Assembly: GCA_002427045.1 (NCBI GenBank)
Contig: DIPO01000079.1
Coordinates: 16,250 to 27,331 of the forward strand
DNA: 11,082 nucleotides
Reading direction: 5' to 3'
From: Firmicutes bacterium UBA5486
GTDB taxonomy: Bacteria > Bacillota > UBA4882 > UBA10575
Shown: positions 1-7,327 of the stretch, one piece after another
How positions within the stretch are numbered: the stretch's first letter is position 1
How the letters are laid out: each line of letters opens with the position of its first letter
Notes under the pieces: model-generated
Databases searched by the model: none
What the model was told of the DNA's origin: nothing
What the model saw: the letters and a program-made list of their open reading frames with translations, nothing else
Translations under genes and position numbers: made by a program

Positions 1-1
1 T

Positions 2-58
2 AATTATCACGAAGTGATTTACTATAGGCCAGATGAATCAACTAGGGCTATTTTCTAG
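2..58 (+). CDS. Possible C-terminal tail of an upstream gene (partial)
   Basis: Frame 2 is open from the window edge and gives 18 residues, NYHEVIYYRPDESTRAIF, before TAG at 56-58. The other two + frames stop at 1-3 and 15-17. The composition (charged and aromatic residues, no low-complexity run) looks like a protein tail, and the distance to the next gene fits an intergenic leader starting here. I recognise no family. A random 18-codon open frame is also quite likely, so this is weak evidence that a + strand gene ends just inside the window. Confidence 0.25.
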   Translation, partial: NYHEVIYYRPDESTRAIF

Positions 59-77
59 GTAGTCGCCATTCCAGTTT

Positions 78-105
78 TTGGTATACGTGAAAGGATCAAT
101 ATAGT
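78..105 (+). promoter_or_regulatory. Candidate sigma-A-type promoter for the ABC transporter operon
   Basis: A -35-like TTGGTA (78-83) and a -10-like TATAGT (100-105) are separated by 16 nt. Each element matches only part of the consensus (TTGACA, TATAAT). Transcription from here would begin near 112 and give a leader of about 155 nt carrying the hairpin at 156-173. No better pair was found between 59 and 266. The call rests on motif matching by eye only. Confidence 0.3.
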
Positions 106-155
106 AAGGTTTGTTCTAGCTAAAAATTGGCAAGTTTACAGATGAGAGACCAGAT

Positions 156-173
156 CCTAGAAGCTTTTCTAGG
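156..173 (+). promoter_or_regulatory. Perfect 7-bp inverted repeat in the operon leader
   Basis: CCTAGAA (156-162) and TTCTAGG (167-173) are exact reverse complements around a GCTT loop. The right arm lies within TTTTCTAGGT (165-174), which is repeated exactly at 51-60. A third TTCTAG is at 114-119. The inverted repeat could be an operator for a dimeric repressor or a leader hairpin. No T-run follows it, so it is not a typical terminator. The repeat is certain, the function is unknown. Confidence 0.45.
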
Positions 174-266
174 TGTACTTATTTAAAAGACAATTAAAGA
201 GAGGTGATTAAAAGGAAATAGTTTTTAGATATTTCAAAATTACAGTTAATTAAAGGAGGAAGTTTA

Positions 267-2783
267 ATGAAATTTAGGGGATTAGTTATTCTTTTACTTG
301 TGGCCTTAACCCTTTCTAGCACGGTCTTTGCCGTAGCACAAAAGGGACCGTTCGTTGATAAGGTTTATTTTGATGTCAGAATGCAACAAGATATTGGAAT
401 TCAGGATACAGCTGTTGGAAATACTGATGTTTTCTATTATGGTGTCGAAGGCCCGTCTATTCAAGGGCTTGATCGTGCTACGCTCAATAAGCTGGAGATC
501 TATTCTATTCCCTCTGGCAGCTGGAGCCTGTTGGTCAATCCTATTCCCAATGCTGCTCCCTATACTGTAAAGGTAGAGGGTAAGGAGTATTTTAATGTCA
601 TGGCAATTCGTGAAGTCAGATTTGCCTTGAATCACCTAATTAATCGGCAATATGTTGTAGATGAGATTCTGGGCGGGGCCGGCGGACCAATGTCAACCAT
701 GGCGACTCCTGGCCAGCCCGGTACATATCGGTATAATTTAATTGGCTCCAAATTAGGGATAACTTCTGAAGGAGACGAAAATGAAGCTTTAAAAGAAATT
801 AAAGAGGCTTTGGTTGCTGCTTCAAAGCTACCGGAACTCAAAGGAAAACTAAAAGAGGGTAAGGACTGGTGGACCTTTAATGGCCAGCCTGTTACTGTTA
901 AATTTATTATCCGTGTAGACGATCCACAGGGCAGGGTTAAAGAAGGCGAGTATGTTGCCCAACAAATCGAGAAAGCTAAGATAAAAGTGGACAGACTGAT
1001 GTGGGATCGGGCAAAAGCTAATCAGGCTGTTTATGGTGGTAATCCTGCTGATTTTGAGTATCAGTTGTATACTGAAGGTTGGGGCGCTGGTGCTACTAGG
1101 GCATGGTGGGAACATATTGTCTGTCAGATGTATGCTCCCTGGTATGGTTATATGCCCGGCGGATCGGAACCTTCAAATTGGAACTATTCTAATGAAGAGA
1201 TCGACCGACTCACGAAAAAGGCTTATGCCGGTAAATGTCTGACAGAAGAAGAATACTGGGAGACTGCACTTGATGCATTAGAACTTGGTATTAAAGATGC
1301 AGTCCGGATTTACGTTTGCTATCAGAATCAATACTTTGTAGCAAACAAAGCAGCTTTCAATAGTAGAATGGCTTATGGACTTGGTGATGGGCTGAATGGC
1401 TGGTCTTTGTATACTGCAGATACCAAGAACAAGGAACTCAGGGCCACTCAGTTTTCTGCCCAGGGTTCACTCTTTATGTCTGCTTGGGATCCAGTCGGAA
1501 CTGACGGCTTTAATGATGTATATAGTAACTACATTGCTGAAGCATTGTATGACGAATCATCCTTTGAGAGCCCGGTTTCGGCAATTGCTACTCCTAACAG
1601 AGCAATCCCACAAATGGATACCTTAAAAGTAAAGGTGCATCTAGATGAAAAAGGTGATTTAGTCGGAGACGTACCTATTGATCAAAAAGCCCTTTATTAC
1701 GATTCGGCTAAGAAACAATGGGTTAAAGTAGGAAAAGAAGAATCATCGATGGTTTCCTGTAATTATAAGTTGGTTCTCTCTAATTACCATCATGGTGTAC
1801 CAATGGAAATAGCAGATTTTATGTATGCCGATGCTTTTCTACAGGAGTGGGTAACTCAGGATGGTGAGAATGATCCCTATTATGATGAAGAGTATTCCAG
1901 TAATATGGAGGAAGATGCTAAGATTAACCGTGCTAATATTTATGATGCCAAGAAAAATGAGATAACTTGTTTCTTTGATTACTACTTCCCTGCCTCTGAA
2001 GAGCGGATGGTTGGCAGTTTCCCGCCAGGCATTAAGGTATCAGCTTCTGGGCACCGGGTTGCTGTCTGTTGGGAAATTGTTGAAGCTTTGGCAAGAATGG
2101 TTGCCAGCAAGACTAGTGCCTCAGGTACAGTTTATAGCTTTTCTCAAAACAAACAAGGTACAACCCAAGTTGATGTCTTAAGACCTTCCTGTGTGGCGGA
2201 TCTCAAGGCGGAGCTTCAGAAGATGATTGCCGAGAAACATGTGCCGGTTTCTCTGAAGGGCTATATTACTCCAGCCAATGCGGTTAAGAGATACCAGGCG
2301 GCAGTGAAATTTATTGATACTTACAAACATGGTTATATCAGTAATGGTGCATTTTATCTAGCTAAGTTTGATACATCTGCCAACTTTGCGGAATTACGGG
2401 CTTTCCGTGATCCGACTTATCCATATACTTCAGACTATTGGATTAAGCAATTCCGAACAATTGTTATGTCCATTGATAAGATGGATATTCCAATTATGAA
2501 TGAAAAGGGTAAAGATATTAAGATCACCTTGAATGTGACCGAGACTATCTACCCGAATGATGATAAAATAGCAGCTGACAACGGCGAAGTATATCTAATT
2601 CTGATCACAGATCAGGGTGAAAAGCGGTTTAATGCTAAGAAGGTCAAAGCTGGCGTTTTCGAAGCGGTTATCCCTGGAAGCGCTACTAAAAATCTAGAGG
2701 CTGGCTCTTACACCCTATTGGGTAACGCTACTATTGAAGGAGCCATTCCGTCCGTTAAACCAGAGAGTTTAATTATCTTTTAG
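267..2783 (+). CDS. ABC transporter extracytoplasmic substrate-binding protein, SBP_bac_5-like, apparently permuted
   Basis: This protein captures the solute for the importer encoded downstream. The start is secure: AAAGGAGG (252-259) lies 7 nt before ATG. Residues 1-22 form a signal peptide (MKFR, a hydrophobic core, cleavage after VFA). No lipobox Cys and no C-terminal membrane helix are present. At 838 residues it is well above the roughly 500-650 usual for the family. Residues 27-384 resemble the second half of a normal SBP_bac_5 protein: a 'VDKVYFDV...GNTDVF' stretch (30-56), then 'REVRFALNHLINRQYVVDEI' (115-134), which corresponds to the family's VRQALxYAIDRexI motif. Residues 390-728 resemble the normal first half: an 'AWDPVG...YSNYIAEALYDE' opening (406-430), 'HHGVPMEIADFMYADAF' (508-524), corresponding to HDGxPLTAxDVxYS, and 'GYISNGAFYLAKFD' (689-702), corresponding to the VGTGPYxLxxY motif. 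Residues 729-838 are a beta-rich, Ig-like domain. The transported substrate (oligosaccharide or peptide) cannot be told from sequence. Confidence 0.9.
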   Translation: MKFRGLVILLLVALTLSSTVFAVAQKGPFVDKVYFDVRMQQDIGIQDTAVGNTDVFYYGVEGPSIQGLDRATLNKLEIYSIPSGSWSLLVNPIPNAAPYTVKVEGKEYFNVMAIREVRFALNHLINRQYVVDEILGGAGGPMSTMATPGQPGTYRYNLIGSKLGITSEGDENEALKEIKEALVAASKLPELKGKLKEGKDWWTFNGQPVTVKFIIRVDDPQGRVKEGEYVAQQIEKAKIKVDRLMWDRAKANQAVYGGNPADFEYQLYTEGWGAGATRAWWEHIVCQMYAPWYGYMPGGSEPSNWNYSNEEIDRLTKKAYAGKCLTEEEYWETALDALELGIKDAVRIYVCYQNQYFVANKAAFNSRMAYGLGDGLNGWSLYTADTKNKELRATQFSAQGSLFMSAWDPVGTDGFNDVYSNYIAEALYDESSFESPVSAIATPNRAIPQMDTLKVKVHLDEKGDLVGDVPIDQKALYYDSAKKQWVKVGKEESSMVSCNYKLVLSNYHHGVPMEIADFMYADAFLQEWVTQDGENDPYYDEEYSSNMEEDAKINRANIYDAKKNEITCFFDYYFPASEERMVGSFPPGIKVSASGHRVAVCWEIVEALARMVASKTSASGTVYSFSQNKQGTTQVDVLRPSCVADLKAELQKMIAEKHVPVSLKGYITPANAVKRYQAAVKFIDTYKHGYISNGAFYLAKFDTSANFAELRAFRDPTYPYTSDYWIKQFRTIVMSIDKMDIPIMNEKGKDIKITLNVTETIYPNDDKIAADNGEVYLILITDQGEKRFNAKKVKAGVFEAVIPGSATKNLEAGSYTLLGNATIEGAIPSVKPESLIIF

Positions 2784-2804
2784 CTAAACACCGGAATCTG
2801 AACC

Positions 2805-2832
2805 GGGGTGCCCCCGGGAAAGGGGGCGCCCC
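2805..2832 (+). promoter_or_regulatory. Strong intercistronic stem-loop after the binding-protein gene
   Basis: GGGGTGCCCCC (2805-2815) pairs with GGGGGCGCCCC (2822-2832) over 11 bp, with one G-U wobble and a GGGAAA loop. It lies 21 nt after the binding-protein stop and about 48 nt before permease 1. It is followed by CTGTTTATATTT, which is T-rich but not an uninterrupted T-run. Such structures after binding-protein genes (the malE-malF region of E. coli is the classic case) protect the upstream mRNA or partly terminate transcription. The likely effect here is more binding protein than membrane components. The structure is seen directly and the effect is inferred. Confidence 0.75.
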
Positions 2833-2880
2833 CTGTTTATATTTGGGTTGTTAGTGCTCGAAACAGGGGTGAAATACTAA

Positions 2881-3924
2881 ATGTACTGGAAGTATGTAGT
2901 GCGCCGGATTGTTTCCGTTATTTTTACCTATATTGTTATTGTCTTTATCTACTCTGCTTTATTTAATACTGTAATGGAAACAACAATTAGATCACAAATT
3001 GACGAGATGGTCAAACAAGAGATGTTGGTGAAGACCCATGTAATGAGTCCGGAGGAACTTAAAAAATTCCAACGTGAGCGGCTCGAGTTTCAGTATAAAA
3101 AATATCATCTAGATGAGCCTTCGCTCTCCCGGATTTTTTGGCGGTCAATCAGCACTTTAAAATTTGACTTTGGAAACTCTACCATTATCAAATCAGCTAA
3201 TGGAGACCGGAAGGTCTTAACTATTGTTGGGGAGAAGATCCCCCGCACTGTTCTCCTCTTCACTCTAGCCACATTTATTGATATTCTGCTGGGGGTCATC
3301 TTAGGAGTGAAAAAAGCTCAAAAGCCTGGTAAGTTTCTAGACCAGTCGACTTCTATTATAACGATGATTGTATACGGAATGCCAACTTGGTGGGTGGCAA
3401 TGATCTTTATTATGCTTTTCGTTTATAAGCTTGCGATTTTTCCTTCGGGGGGATTACATTCTATTCCACCACCCGAGGGCTTTAAGTATTTTCTAGATCT
3501 CCTTTATCACCTGGCTCTTCCTGTTCTGACGTTAATTGTTATCGGATTTTGGGGCAGAGCTTATTTGACTAGAAATATTGTACTCAGTACCTTGCAGGAA
3601 GATTATATTATGTCGGCCAGAGCTCGCGGCCTTCCGGAACGTAAAGTATTATACGGGCATACCCTCCGTTCGGCTGCACCTCCCATCGCTACGATGTCTA
3701 TTTTGTCTCTTCTATTTTCTGTAGGTGGTGGGTTAATCTTTGAAGGGATCTTCAGTTGGCCAGGGATGGGGAATTTATATTGGGTTGCCATTCAGCAGAA
3801 TGACATTCCGGTTCTCATGGGTAACTTGGCAATTACCACCATATTTTACCTGTCAGGACTAGTTCTTTTAGATCTAATTTATGGACTTCTTGATCCCAGG
3901 ATTAAGGTAGGTGGAAAAGCATGA
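2881..3924 (+). CDS. ABC transporter permease 1, DppB/OppB family
   Basis: One of the two channel-forming subunits in the inner membrane. The 347 residues show about six membrane helices: roughly 9-31, 122-143, 157-182, 205-224, 267-290 and 313-336. The binding-protein-dependent (EAA) loop that docks on the ATPase is clear at 240-268 ('EDYIMSARARGLPERKVLYG' plus HTLRSAAPP), with the invariant Gly at 250. The C-terminus 'DLIYGLLDPRIKV' (331-343) is the family's standard ending. Between helices 1 and 2 there is a charged extracytoplasmic loop of about 90 residues, within the upper normal range. The ATG is preceded by AGGGGTG (2865-2871) with 9 nt spacing. The stop overlaps the next start (ATGA, 3921-3924), indicating translational coupling with permease 2. 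Confidence 0.93.
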   Translation: MYWKYVVRRIVSVIFTYIVIVFIYSALFNTVMETTIRSQIDEMVKQEMLVKTHVMSPEELKKFQRERLEFQYKKYHLDEPSLSRIFWRSISTLKFDFGNSTIIKSANGDRKVLTIVGEKIPRTVLLFTLATFIDILLGVILGVKKAQKPGKFLDQSTSIITMIVYGMPTWWVAMIFIMLFVYKLAIFPSGGLHSIPPPEGFKYFLDLLYHLALPVLTLIVIGFWGRAYLTRNIVLSTLQEDYIMSARARGLPERKVLYGHTLRSAAPPIATMSILSLLFSVGGGLIFEGIFSWPGMGNLYWVAIQQNDIPVLMGNLAITTIFYLSGLVLLDLIYGLLDPRIKVGGKA

Positions 3925-5324
3925 ACATCAAAGGCATAAAAGATAATTTCCGTGATTTCTGGGGAGAGTTTAGCAAAGTTAAATACGGGATGGTTGGATT
4001 AGTTCTATTCTTTATTTTTCTTTTGATTGTAGTCTTAGAACCAATACTAATTCCTTTTCCAGAGGCTGGTAAGCGGTGGCGGGATATTACTTATTGGGAG
4101 GACAATCCAAAGAACGCTGCTCCGGCTTGGACTAATTGGTTTACAACCAAAAAGCTGACTCCCCAAAGTATCTTGGATGATCCCGAAATAAAGGAAAAAA
4201 AAGCAGCAAATACTCAAGTACTAGAGGCGGTTTTTAAATATGATTATTTCTATGATGTTCCACCGATTGATTTAATCCTTAGGGCCACTGGCAAAGGCCT
4301 GATTAATATGGTTATTGAATTGGAGCGGCCGGATGGATTAACCTTAGAAGTAACAAAAAAATCAATTAAATTAAGTAGTGAAGCACCAATACGTGTATCA
4401 TTGGATAAAGAAGGTACAAGTATGGTTGGGGAGTTTTTAAAAAGTTACGAAGATCCGGTGATTTTGCAGGGTATTTCCATGAGTACGGTAAAACCAGTAG
4501 AAGTCTTTTTTGTTCAGGCACAGAACAGGTTGCTTGATAATCCGGTTCCGCTGAAGGGAGAATATCGAATTAAGCTTACTAGTGTGGCGGTAGGCAGTAA
4601 TTCTTTTCTGAAAGAACCGGAAATTACTGTAGCTGGCCGGGTCTTTGGCTTGATGGGGACGGATGCTTCAAAACGGGACATTTGGAGTGGAGTGATCGCT
4701 GGTACTAAGTGGGCGCTTCTTATTGGGTTGTTAACTTCGGCGGTAGCTGTAGTAATTGGTGTCTTTTACGGTGTAACCAGTGCTTACTTTGGTGGAACAG
4801 TTGATCAAGTTATGATGCGGCTTTATGAGATTTTCCAAAGCATACCTTTGTTGCCGGTTATGATTGTGGTAAGTGCAGTTTTCAAACCAAGTATCTGGAC
4901 AATGATTCTTATGATGTGTTCCTTTTTCTGGGTAAGTTCGGTGCGGACTGTGCGTAGCATGGGATTACAGATTAAAGAGGAGACCTATGTGGAAGCAGCT
5001 CATGCTCTAGGAGCATCAAATCGTCGAATCATTTTCAAACATATGGTTCCGCAATTGATACCATACGCTTTTGCTTCCATGGCTTTGCAGGTTCCAGTTT
5101 CTATCGTATATGAAGCTTCCATCAGCCTGATTGGGTTAGGTGATGCTACTATTGTCACCTGGGGTCAGATCCTTCATGATGCCATGCAGGGCGGTGCTGT
5201 TTTGCAAGGTATTTGGTGGTGGATTGTCCCGCCGGGACTATTTATTGCCATCATGGGAATGACCTTTGCTTTCTTGGGATTTGCTATGGATACGATATTA
5301 AATCCAAAATTAAAAACGAGGTAG
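3921..5324 (+). CDS. ABC transporter permease 2, DppC/OppC family, with a large extracytoplasmic insertion
   Basis: Partner of permease 1 in the membrane channel. Helix 1 is at about 23-43. The family motif that normally follows about 30-50 residues later ('LMGTDASKRDIWSGVIAGTKWA', corresponding to LGTDxxGRDxxSRxIxGxR) appears only at 244-265, so roughly 200 extracytoplasmic residues are inserted. The insert begins with a Trp-rich part (53-74: RW, YW, AW, NW) and continues as alternating hydrophobic residues suggesting a beta-sandwich (129-240). Further helices lie near 264-284, 308-322, 325-340, 381-405 and 433-456. The EAA loop is at 353-378 ('EETYVEAAHALGASNRRIIF'). The C-terminus 'FAMDTILNPKLKTR' is canonical. 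At 467 residues it is far above the family's usual 280-320. I recall enlarged DppC-type permeases of this kind from archaeal and Thermotogae sugar importers, so the insertion is probably a subfamily trait, not an assembly artefact. Confidence 0.93.
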   Translation: MNIKGIKDNFRDFWGEFSKVKYGMVGLVLFFIFLLIVVLEPILIPFPEAGKRWRDITYWEDNPKNAAPAWTNWFTTKKLTPQSILDDPEIKEKKAANTQVLEAVFKYDYFYDVPPIDLILRATGKGLINMVIELERPDGLTLEVTKKSIKLSSEAPIRVSLDKEGTSMVGEFLKSYEDPVILQGISMSTVKPVEVFFVQAQNRLLDNPVPLKGEYRIKLTSVAVGSNSFLKEPEITVAGRVFGLMGTDASKRDIWSGVIAGTKWALLIGLLTSAVAVVIGVFYGVTSAYFGGTVDQVMMRLYEIFQSIPLLPVMIVVSAVFKPSIWTMILMMCSFFWVSSVRTVRSMGLQIKEETYVEAAHALGASNRRIIFKHMVPQLIPYAFASMALQVPVSIVYEASISLIGLGDATIVTWGQILHDAMQGGAVLQGIWWWIVPPGLFIAIMGMTFAFLGFAMDTILNPKLKTR

Positions 5325-5331
5325 GTGCCCC

Positions 5332-6300
5332 ATGGATAAGTTAGAGGTTAAAAATTTAAAATTATATTATTATACAAGCAAGGGAGTAATCCGCGGGGTT
5401 GATGATGTCTCTTTCAGCCTTGGGCCCGGAGAAACACTTGGCGTAGTCGGCGAGTCTGGTTGTGGAAAGACTACTTTGGGTACTGCGCTTTTGAATATGC
5501 CAACCCCTCCCGGGAAAATTGTCGGTGGGGAGATTCTTCTTGATGGTGAGGACATTCTTAAGCTTACGGAGAATGATTTAAGGAAAAAAATTAGATGGGA
5601 AAAGATCTCTATGGTTTTCCAAGGGGCGATGAACTGCTTAACCCCGGTTTATAATATACGCAAGCAAATGATGGAGACGATTCAATTTCACCGGGAGATG
5701 GAGAAGAAAGAAGCCGAGGAAAGAATCAAGAAATACCTTAATCTAGTTGGCTTATCTGAAGATGTTCTGCGTAGATACCCACATGAACTTTCAGGTGGGA
5801 TGAAACAAAGAATTGTGATTGCTACTGCACTCTTTCTCGAACCAAAGATCGTCATCTGTGACGAACCTACTACAGCTCTAGACGTAGTGGTTCAAGCACA
5901 GATAATCAACTTGCTTAAGGAATTAAAGGAAAAGTTGAATCTTTCCTTCATCTTTATCACGCATGATCTCTCAACCGAGGCCGAAGTGGCGGATCGGATC
6001 ATGATTATGTATGCGGGGAAAGTGGCAGAGATCGGTACTAATCAACAGATCTACGGCCCTCAAGGTGCTGCTCATCCATACACCCAGATGTTAATGGCAG
6101 CGACTCCCAGATTACACCAGAGGGTTGATAATCTGGCCTTTATCCCAGGTACGCCACCGGATTTACTAAGCCCACCTAGTGGATGTCGTTTTCATCCGCG
6201 CTGTCCACAAGTAATGGAGCGCTGTCGAATAGAGGAACCACGGCTGACTGAGATTGAACCGGCACATACAGTTGCCTGCTGGAGGTGTTTTCATGAGTGA
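5332..6300 (+). CDS. ABC transporter ATPase 1, DppD/OppD family
   Basis: Cytoplasmic ATP-hydrolysing subunit, 322 residues, normal length. Walker A is GESGCGKTT (40-48), the Q-loop Gln is at 98, the ABC signature LSGGMKQR at 153-160, Walker B ends in DE (177-178), the D-loop TALD is at 181-184 and the H-loop His is at 211. All catalytic elements are intact. The C-terminal Oligo_HPY region runs from about 232 and has HPYTQMLMAATP (248-259). It ends in 'SGCRFHPRCP' with cysteines at 285, 291, 298 and 316, spaced as in OppD/DppD proteins thought to bind an iron-sulfur cluster. The gene starts 7 nt after permease 2. Its ribosome-binding site (GAGGTAGGTG, 5318-5327) spans the permease 2 stop codon. 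An alternative substrate is possible, but the family is certain. Confidence 0.95.
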   Translation: MDKLEVKNLKLYYYTSKGVIRGVDDVSFSLGPGETLGVVGESGCGKTTLGTALLNMPTPPGKIVGGEILLDGEDILKLTENDLRKKIRWEKISMVFQGAMNCLTPVYNIRKQMMETIQFHREMEKKEAEERIKKYLNLVGLSEDVLRRYPHELSGGMKQRIVIATALFLEPKIVICDEPTTALDVVVQAQIINLLKELKEKLNLSFIFITHDLSTEAEVADRIMIMYAGKVAEIGTNQQIYGPQGAAHPYTQMLMAATPRLHQRVDNLAFIPGTPPDLLSPPSGCRFHPRCPQVMERCRIEEPRLTEIEPAHTVACWRCFHE

Positions 6301-7324
6301 GTTTATCCTGGAAGTTGAAAATTTAAAGAAATGGTTTCCGATTAAACGTTCTCTGGGAGAGTTATTGCGAGGTCAAAGACGATGGGTACGTGCCGTGGAT
6401 GGAATATCTTTCAAAATAAAACAAGGCGAAGCTTTTGGTTTGATTGGGGAGTCGGGGTGTGGCAAGACTACTACTGGTAAATTAATTATGAAGCTTCTTG
6501 AACCAACGGATGGCCAAATTGTCTTTAAGGAGAAAGATGTTACTTGTCTTAATTCTGAGGAACTACAAGAGTATAGAAGGGGAGTGCAAATGATCTTCCA
6601 GGATCCTTATGCATCGATGAATCCACGTTTCCGGATCCGGGAAGTGTTATCAGAACCTCTATATATTCATAAAATAGGTACGACCGAAAAAGAAAAAATG
6701 AAATTAGCTGCCAAAGCATTACAAGAAGTTAAATTGACCCCACCTGAGGAGTTTATGGATCGTTATCCACATATGTTAAGTGGCGGGCAAAGGCAAAGAG
6801 TGGCTACTGCTAGAACTCTCATTCTTTCGCCAAGTTTTGTTGTAGCCGATGAACCTGTATCGATGGTTGATCTCTCAACCAGGGCGGAGCTTTTGCAAAT
6901 GATGAAAGAGGTTCAACATGTCCTAGGCCTTACTTACCTTTATATTACTCACGATTTATCTACTGCCAGATACTTTACGGACAGAATTGCTGTAATGTAT
7001 CTTGGAAAAATTATTGAAATGGGGTCGGCCGACGAAGTCATTGATCATGCTTTGCATCCGTATACCAAAGCTTTGATTGCAGCGGTCCCGGAACCGGTCT
7101 CCGGCAAGGTGGGGATTATTAAAGAGGTGCCAATAAAAGGGGAGATTCCTTCGGCAGCTGAGATCCCGCAAGGCTGTAGGTTCCACCCTCGTTGTCTTTA
7201 TGCCAAACCCGAATGTTGGGATCAGGAGGAACCGGAACTCTTTGAAGCTGAACCCGGTCATTTTGTTGCTTGCCGGCGGTATAAGGAAATTAAAAAAGAT
7301 AGTATTAACGAAAAAGTAGGGTGA
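6293..7324 (+). CDS. ABC transporter ATPase 2, DppF/OppF family
   Basis: Second cytoplasmic ATPase, forming a heterodimer with ATPase 1. I place the start at ATG 6293 (MSEFILEVENLKKWFP, 343 residues) because GGAGG (6281-6285) sits 7 nt upstream and alignment with the family begins there. An in-frame ATG at 6254 would add 13 residues without a good ribosome-binding site. The gene overlaps the end of ATPase 1 by 8 nt. Walker A is GESGCGKTT (52-60), Q-loop 103, signature LSGGQRQR (162-169), Walker B DE (186-187) and H-loop His 220. The D-loop reads SMVD (190-193) instead of SALD, which I recall in other OppF-like proteins of this sugar/peptide class. The C-terminus holds four cysteines at 295, 301, 308 and 327 in the same CRFHPRC context as ATPase 1. 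It is the last gene of the tightly packed operon. Confidence 0.95.
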   Translation: MSEFILEVENLKKWFPIKRSLGELLRGQRRWVRAVDGISFKIKQGEAFGLIGESGCGKTTTGKLIMKLLEPTDGQIVFKEKDVTCLNSEELQEYRRGVQMIFQDPYASMNPRFRIREVLSEPLYIHKIGTTEKEKMKLAAKALQEVKLTPPEEFMDRYPHMLSGGQRQRVATARTLILSPSFVVADEPVSMVDLSTRAELLQMMKEVQHVLGLTYLYITHDLSTARYFTDRIAVMYLGKIIEMGSADEVIDHALHPYTKALIAAVPEPVSGKVGIIKEVPIKGEIPSAAEIPQGCRFHPRCLYAKPECWDQEEPELFEAEPGHFVACRRYKEIKKDSINEKVG

Positions 7325-7327
7325 AAC

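Noticed and set aside
6..18. Short hairpin ATCAC-GAA-GTGAT at the window edge
   Set aside because: Only five base pairs and lying in the possible tail of an upstream frame. Expected by chance.
200..225. GAGAGG followed by GTG and a five-codon leader peptide ending at TAG
   Set aside because: The GTG is almost fused to the supposed ribosome-binding site and the peptide shows no attenuation signature.
306..635. 109-codon open frame on the - strand inside the binding-protein gene
   Set aside because: It overlaps the signal peptide and conserved N-terminal half of a clear gene and has no recognisable product.
6254..6292. Upstream in-frame ATG for ATPase 2 (adds MNRHIQLPAGGVF)
   Set aside because: It lies inside ATPase 1 without a ribosome-binding site. 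GGAGG at 6281-6285 points to ATG 6293, where family similarity begins.
6956..7261. 101-codon open frame on the - strand inside ATPase 2
   Set aside because: It is antisense to conserved ATPase sequence, has no ribosome-binding site and no family features. It is a by-product of the real gene's codons.
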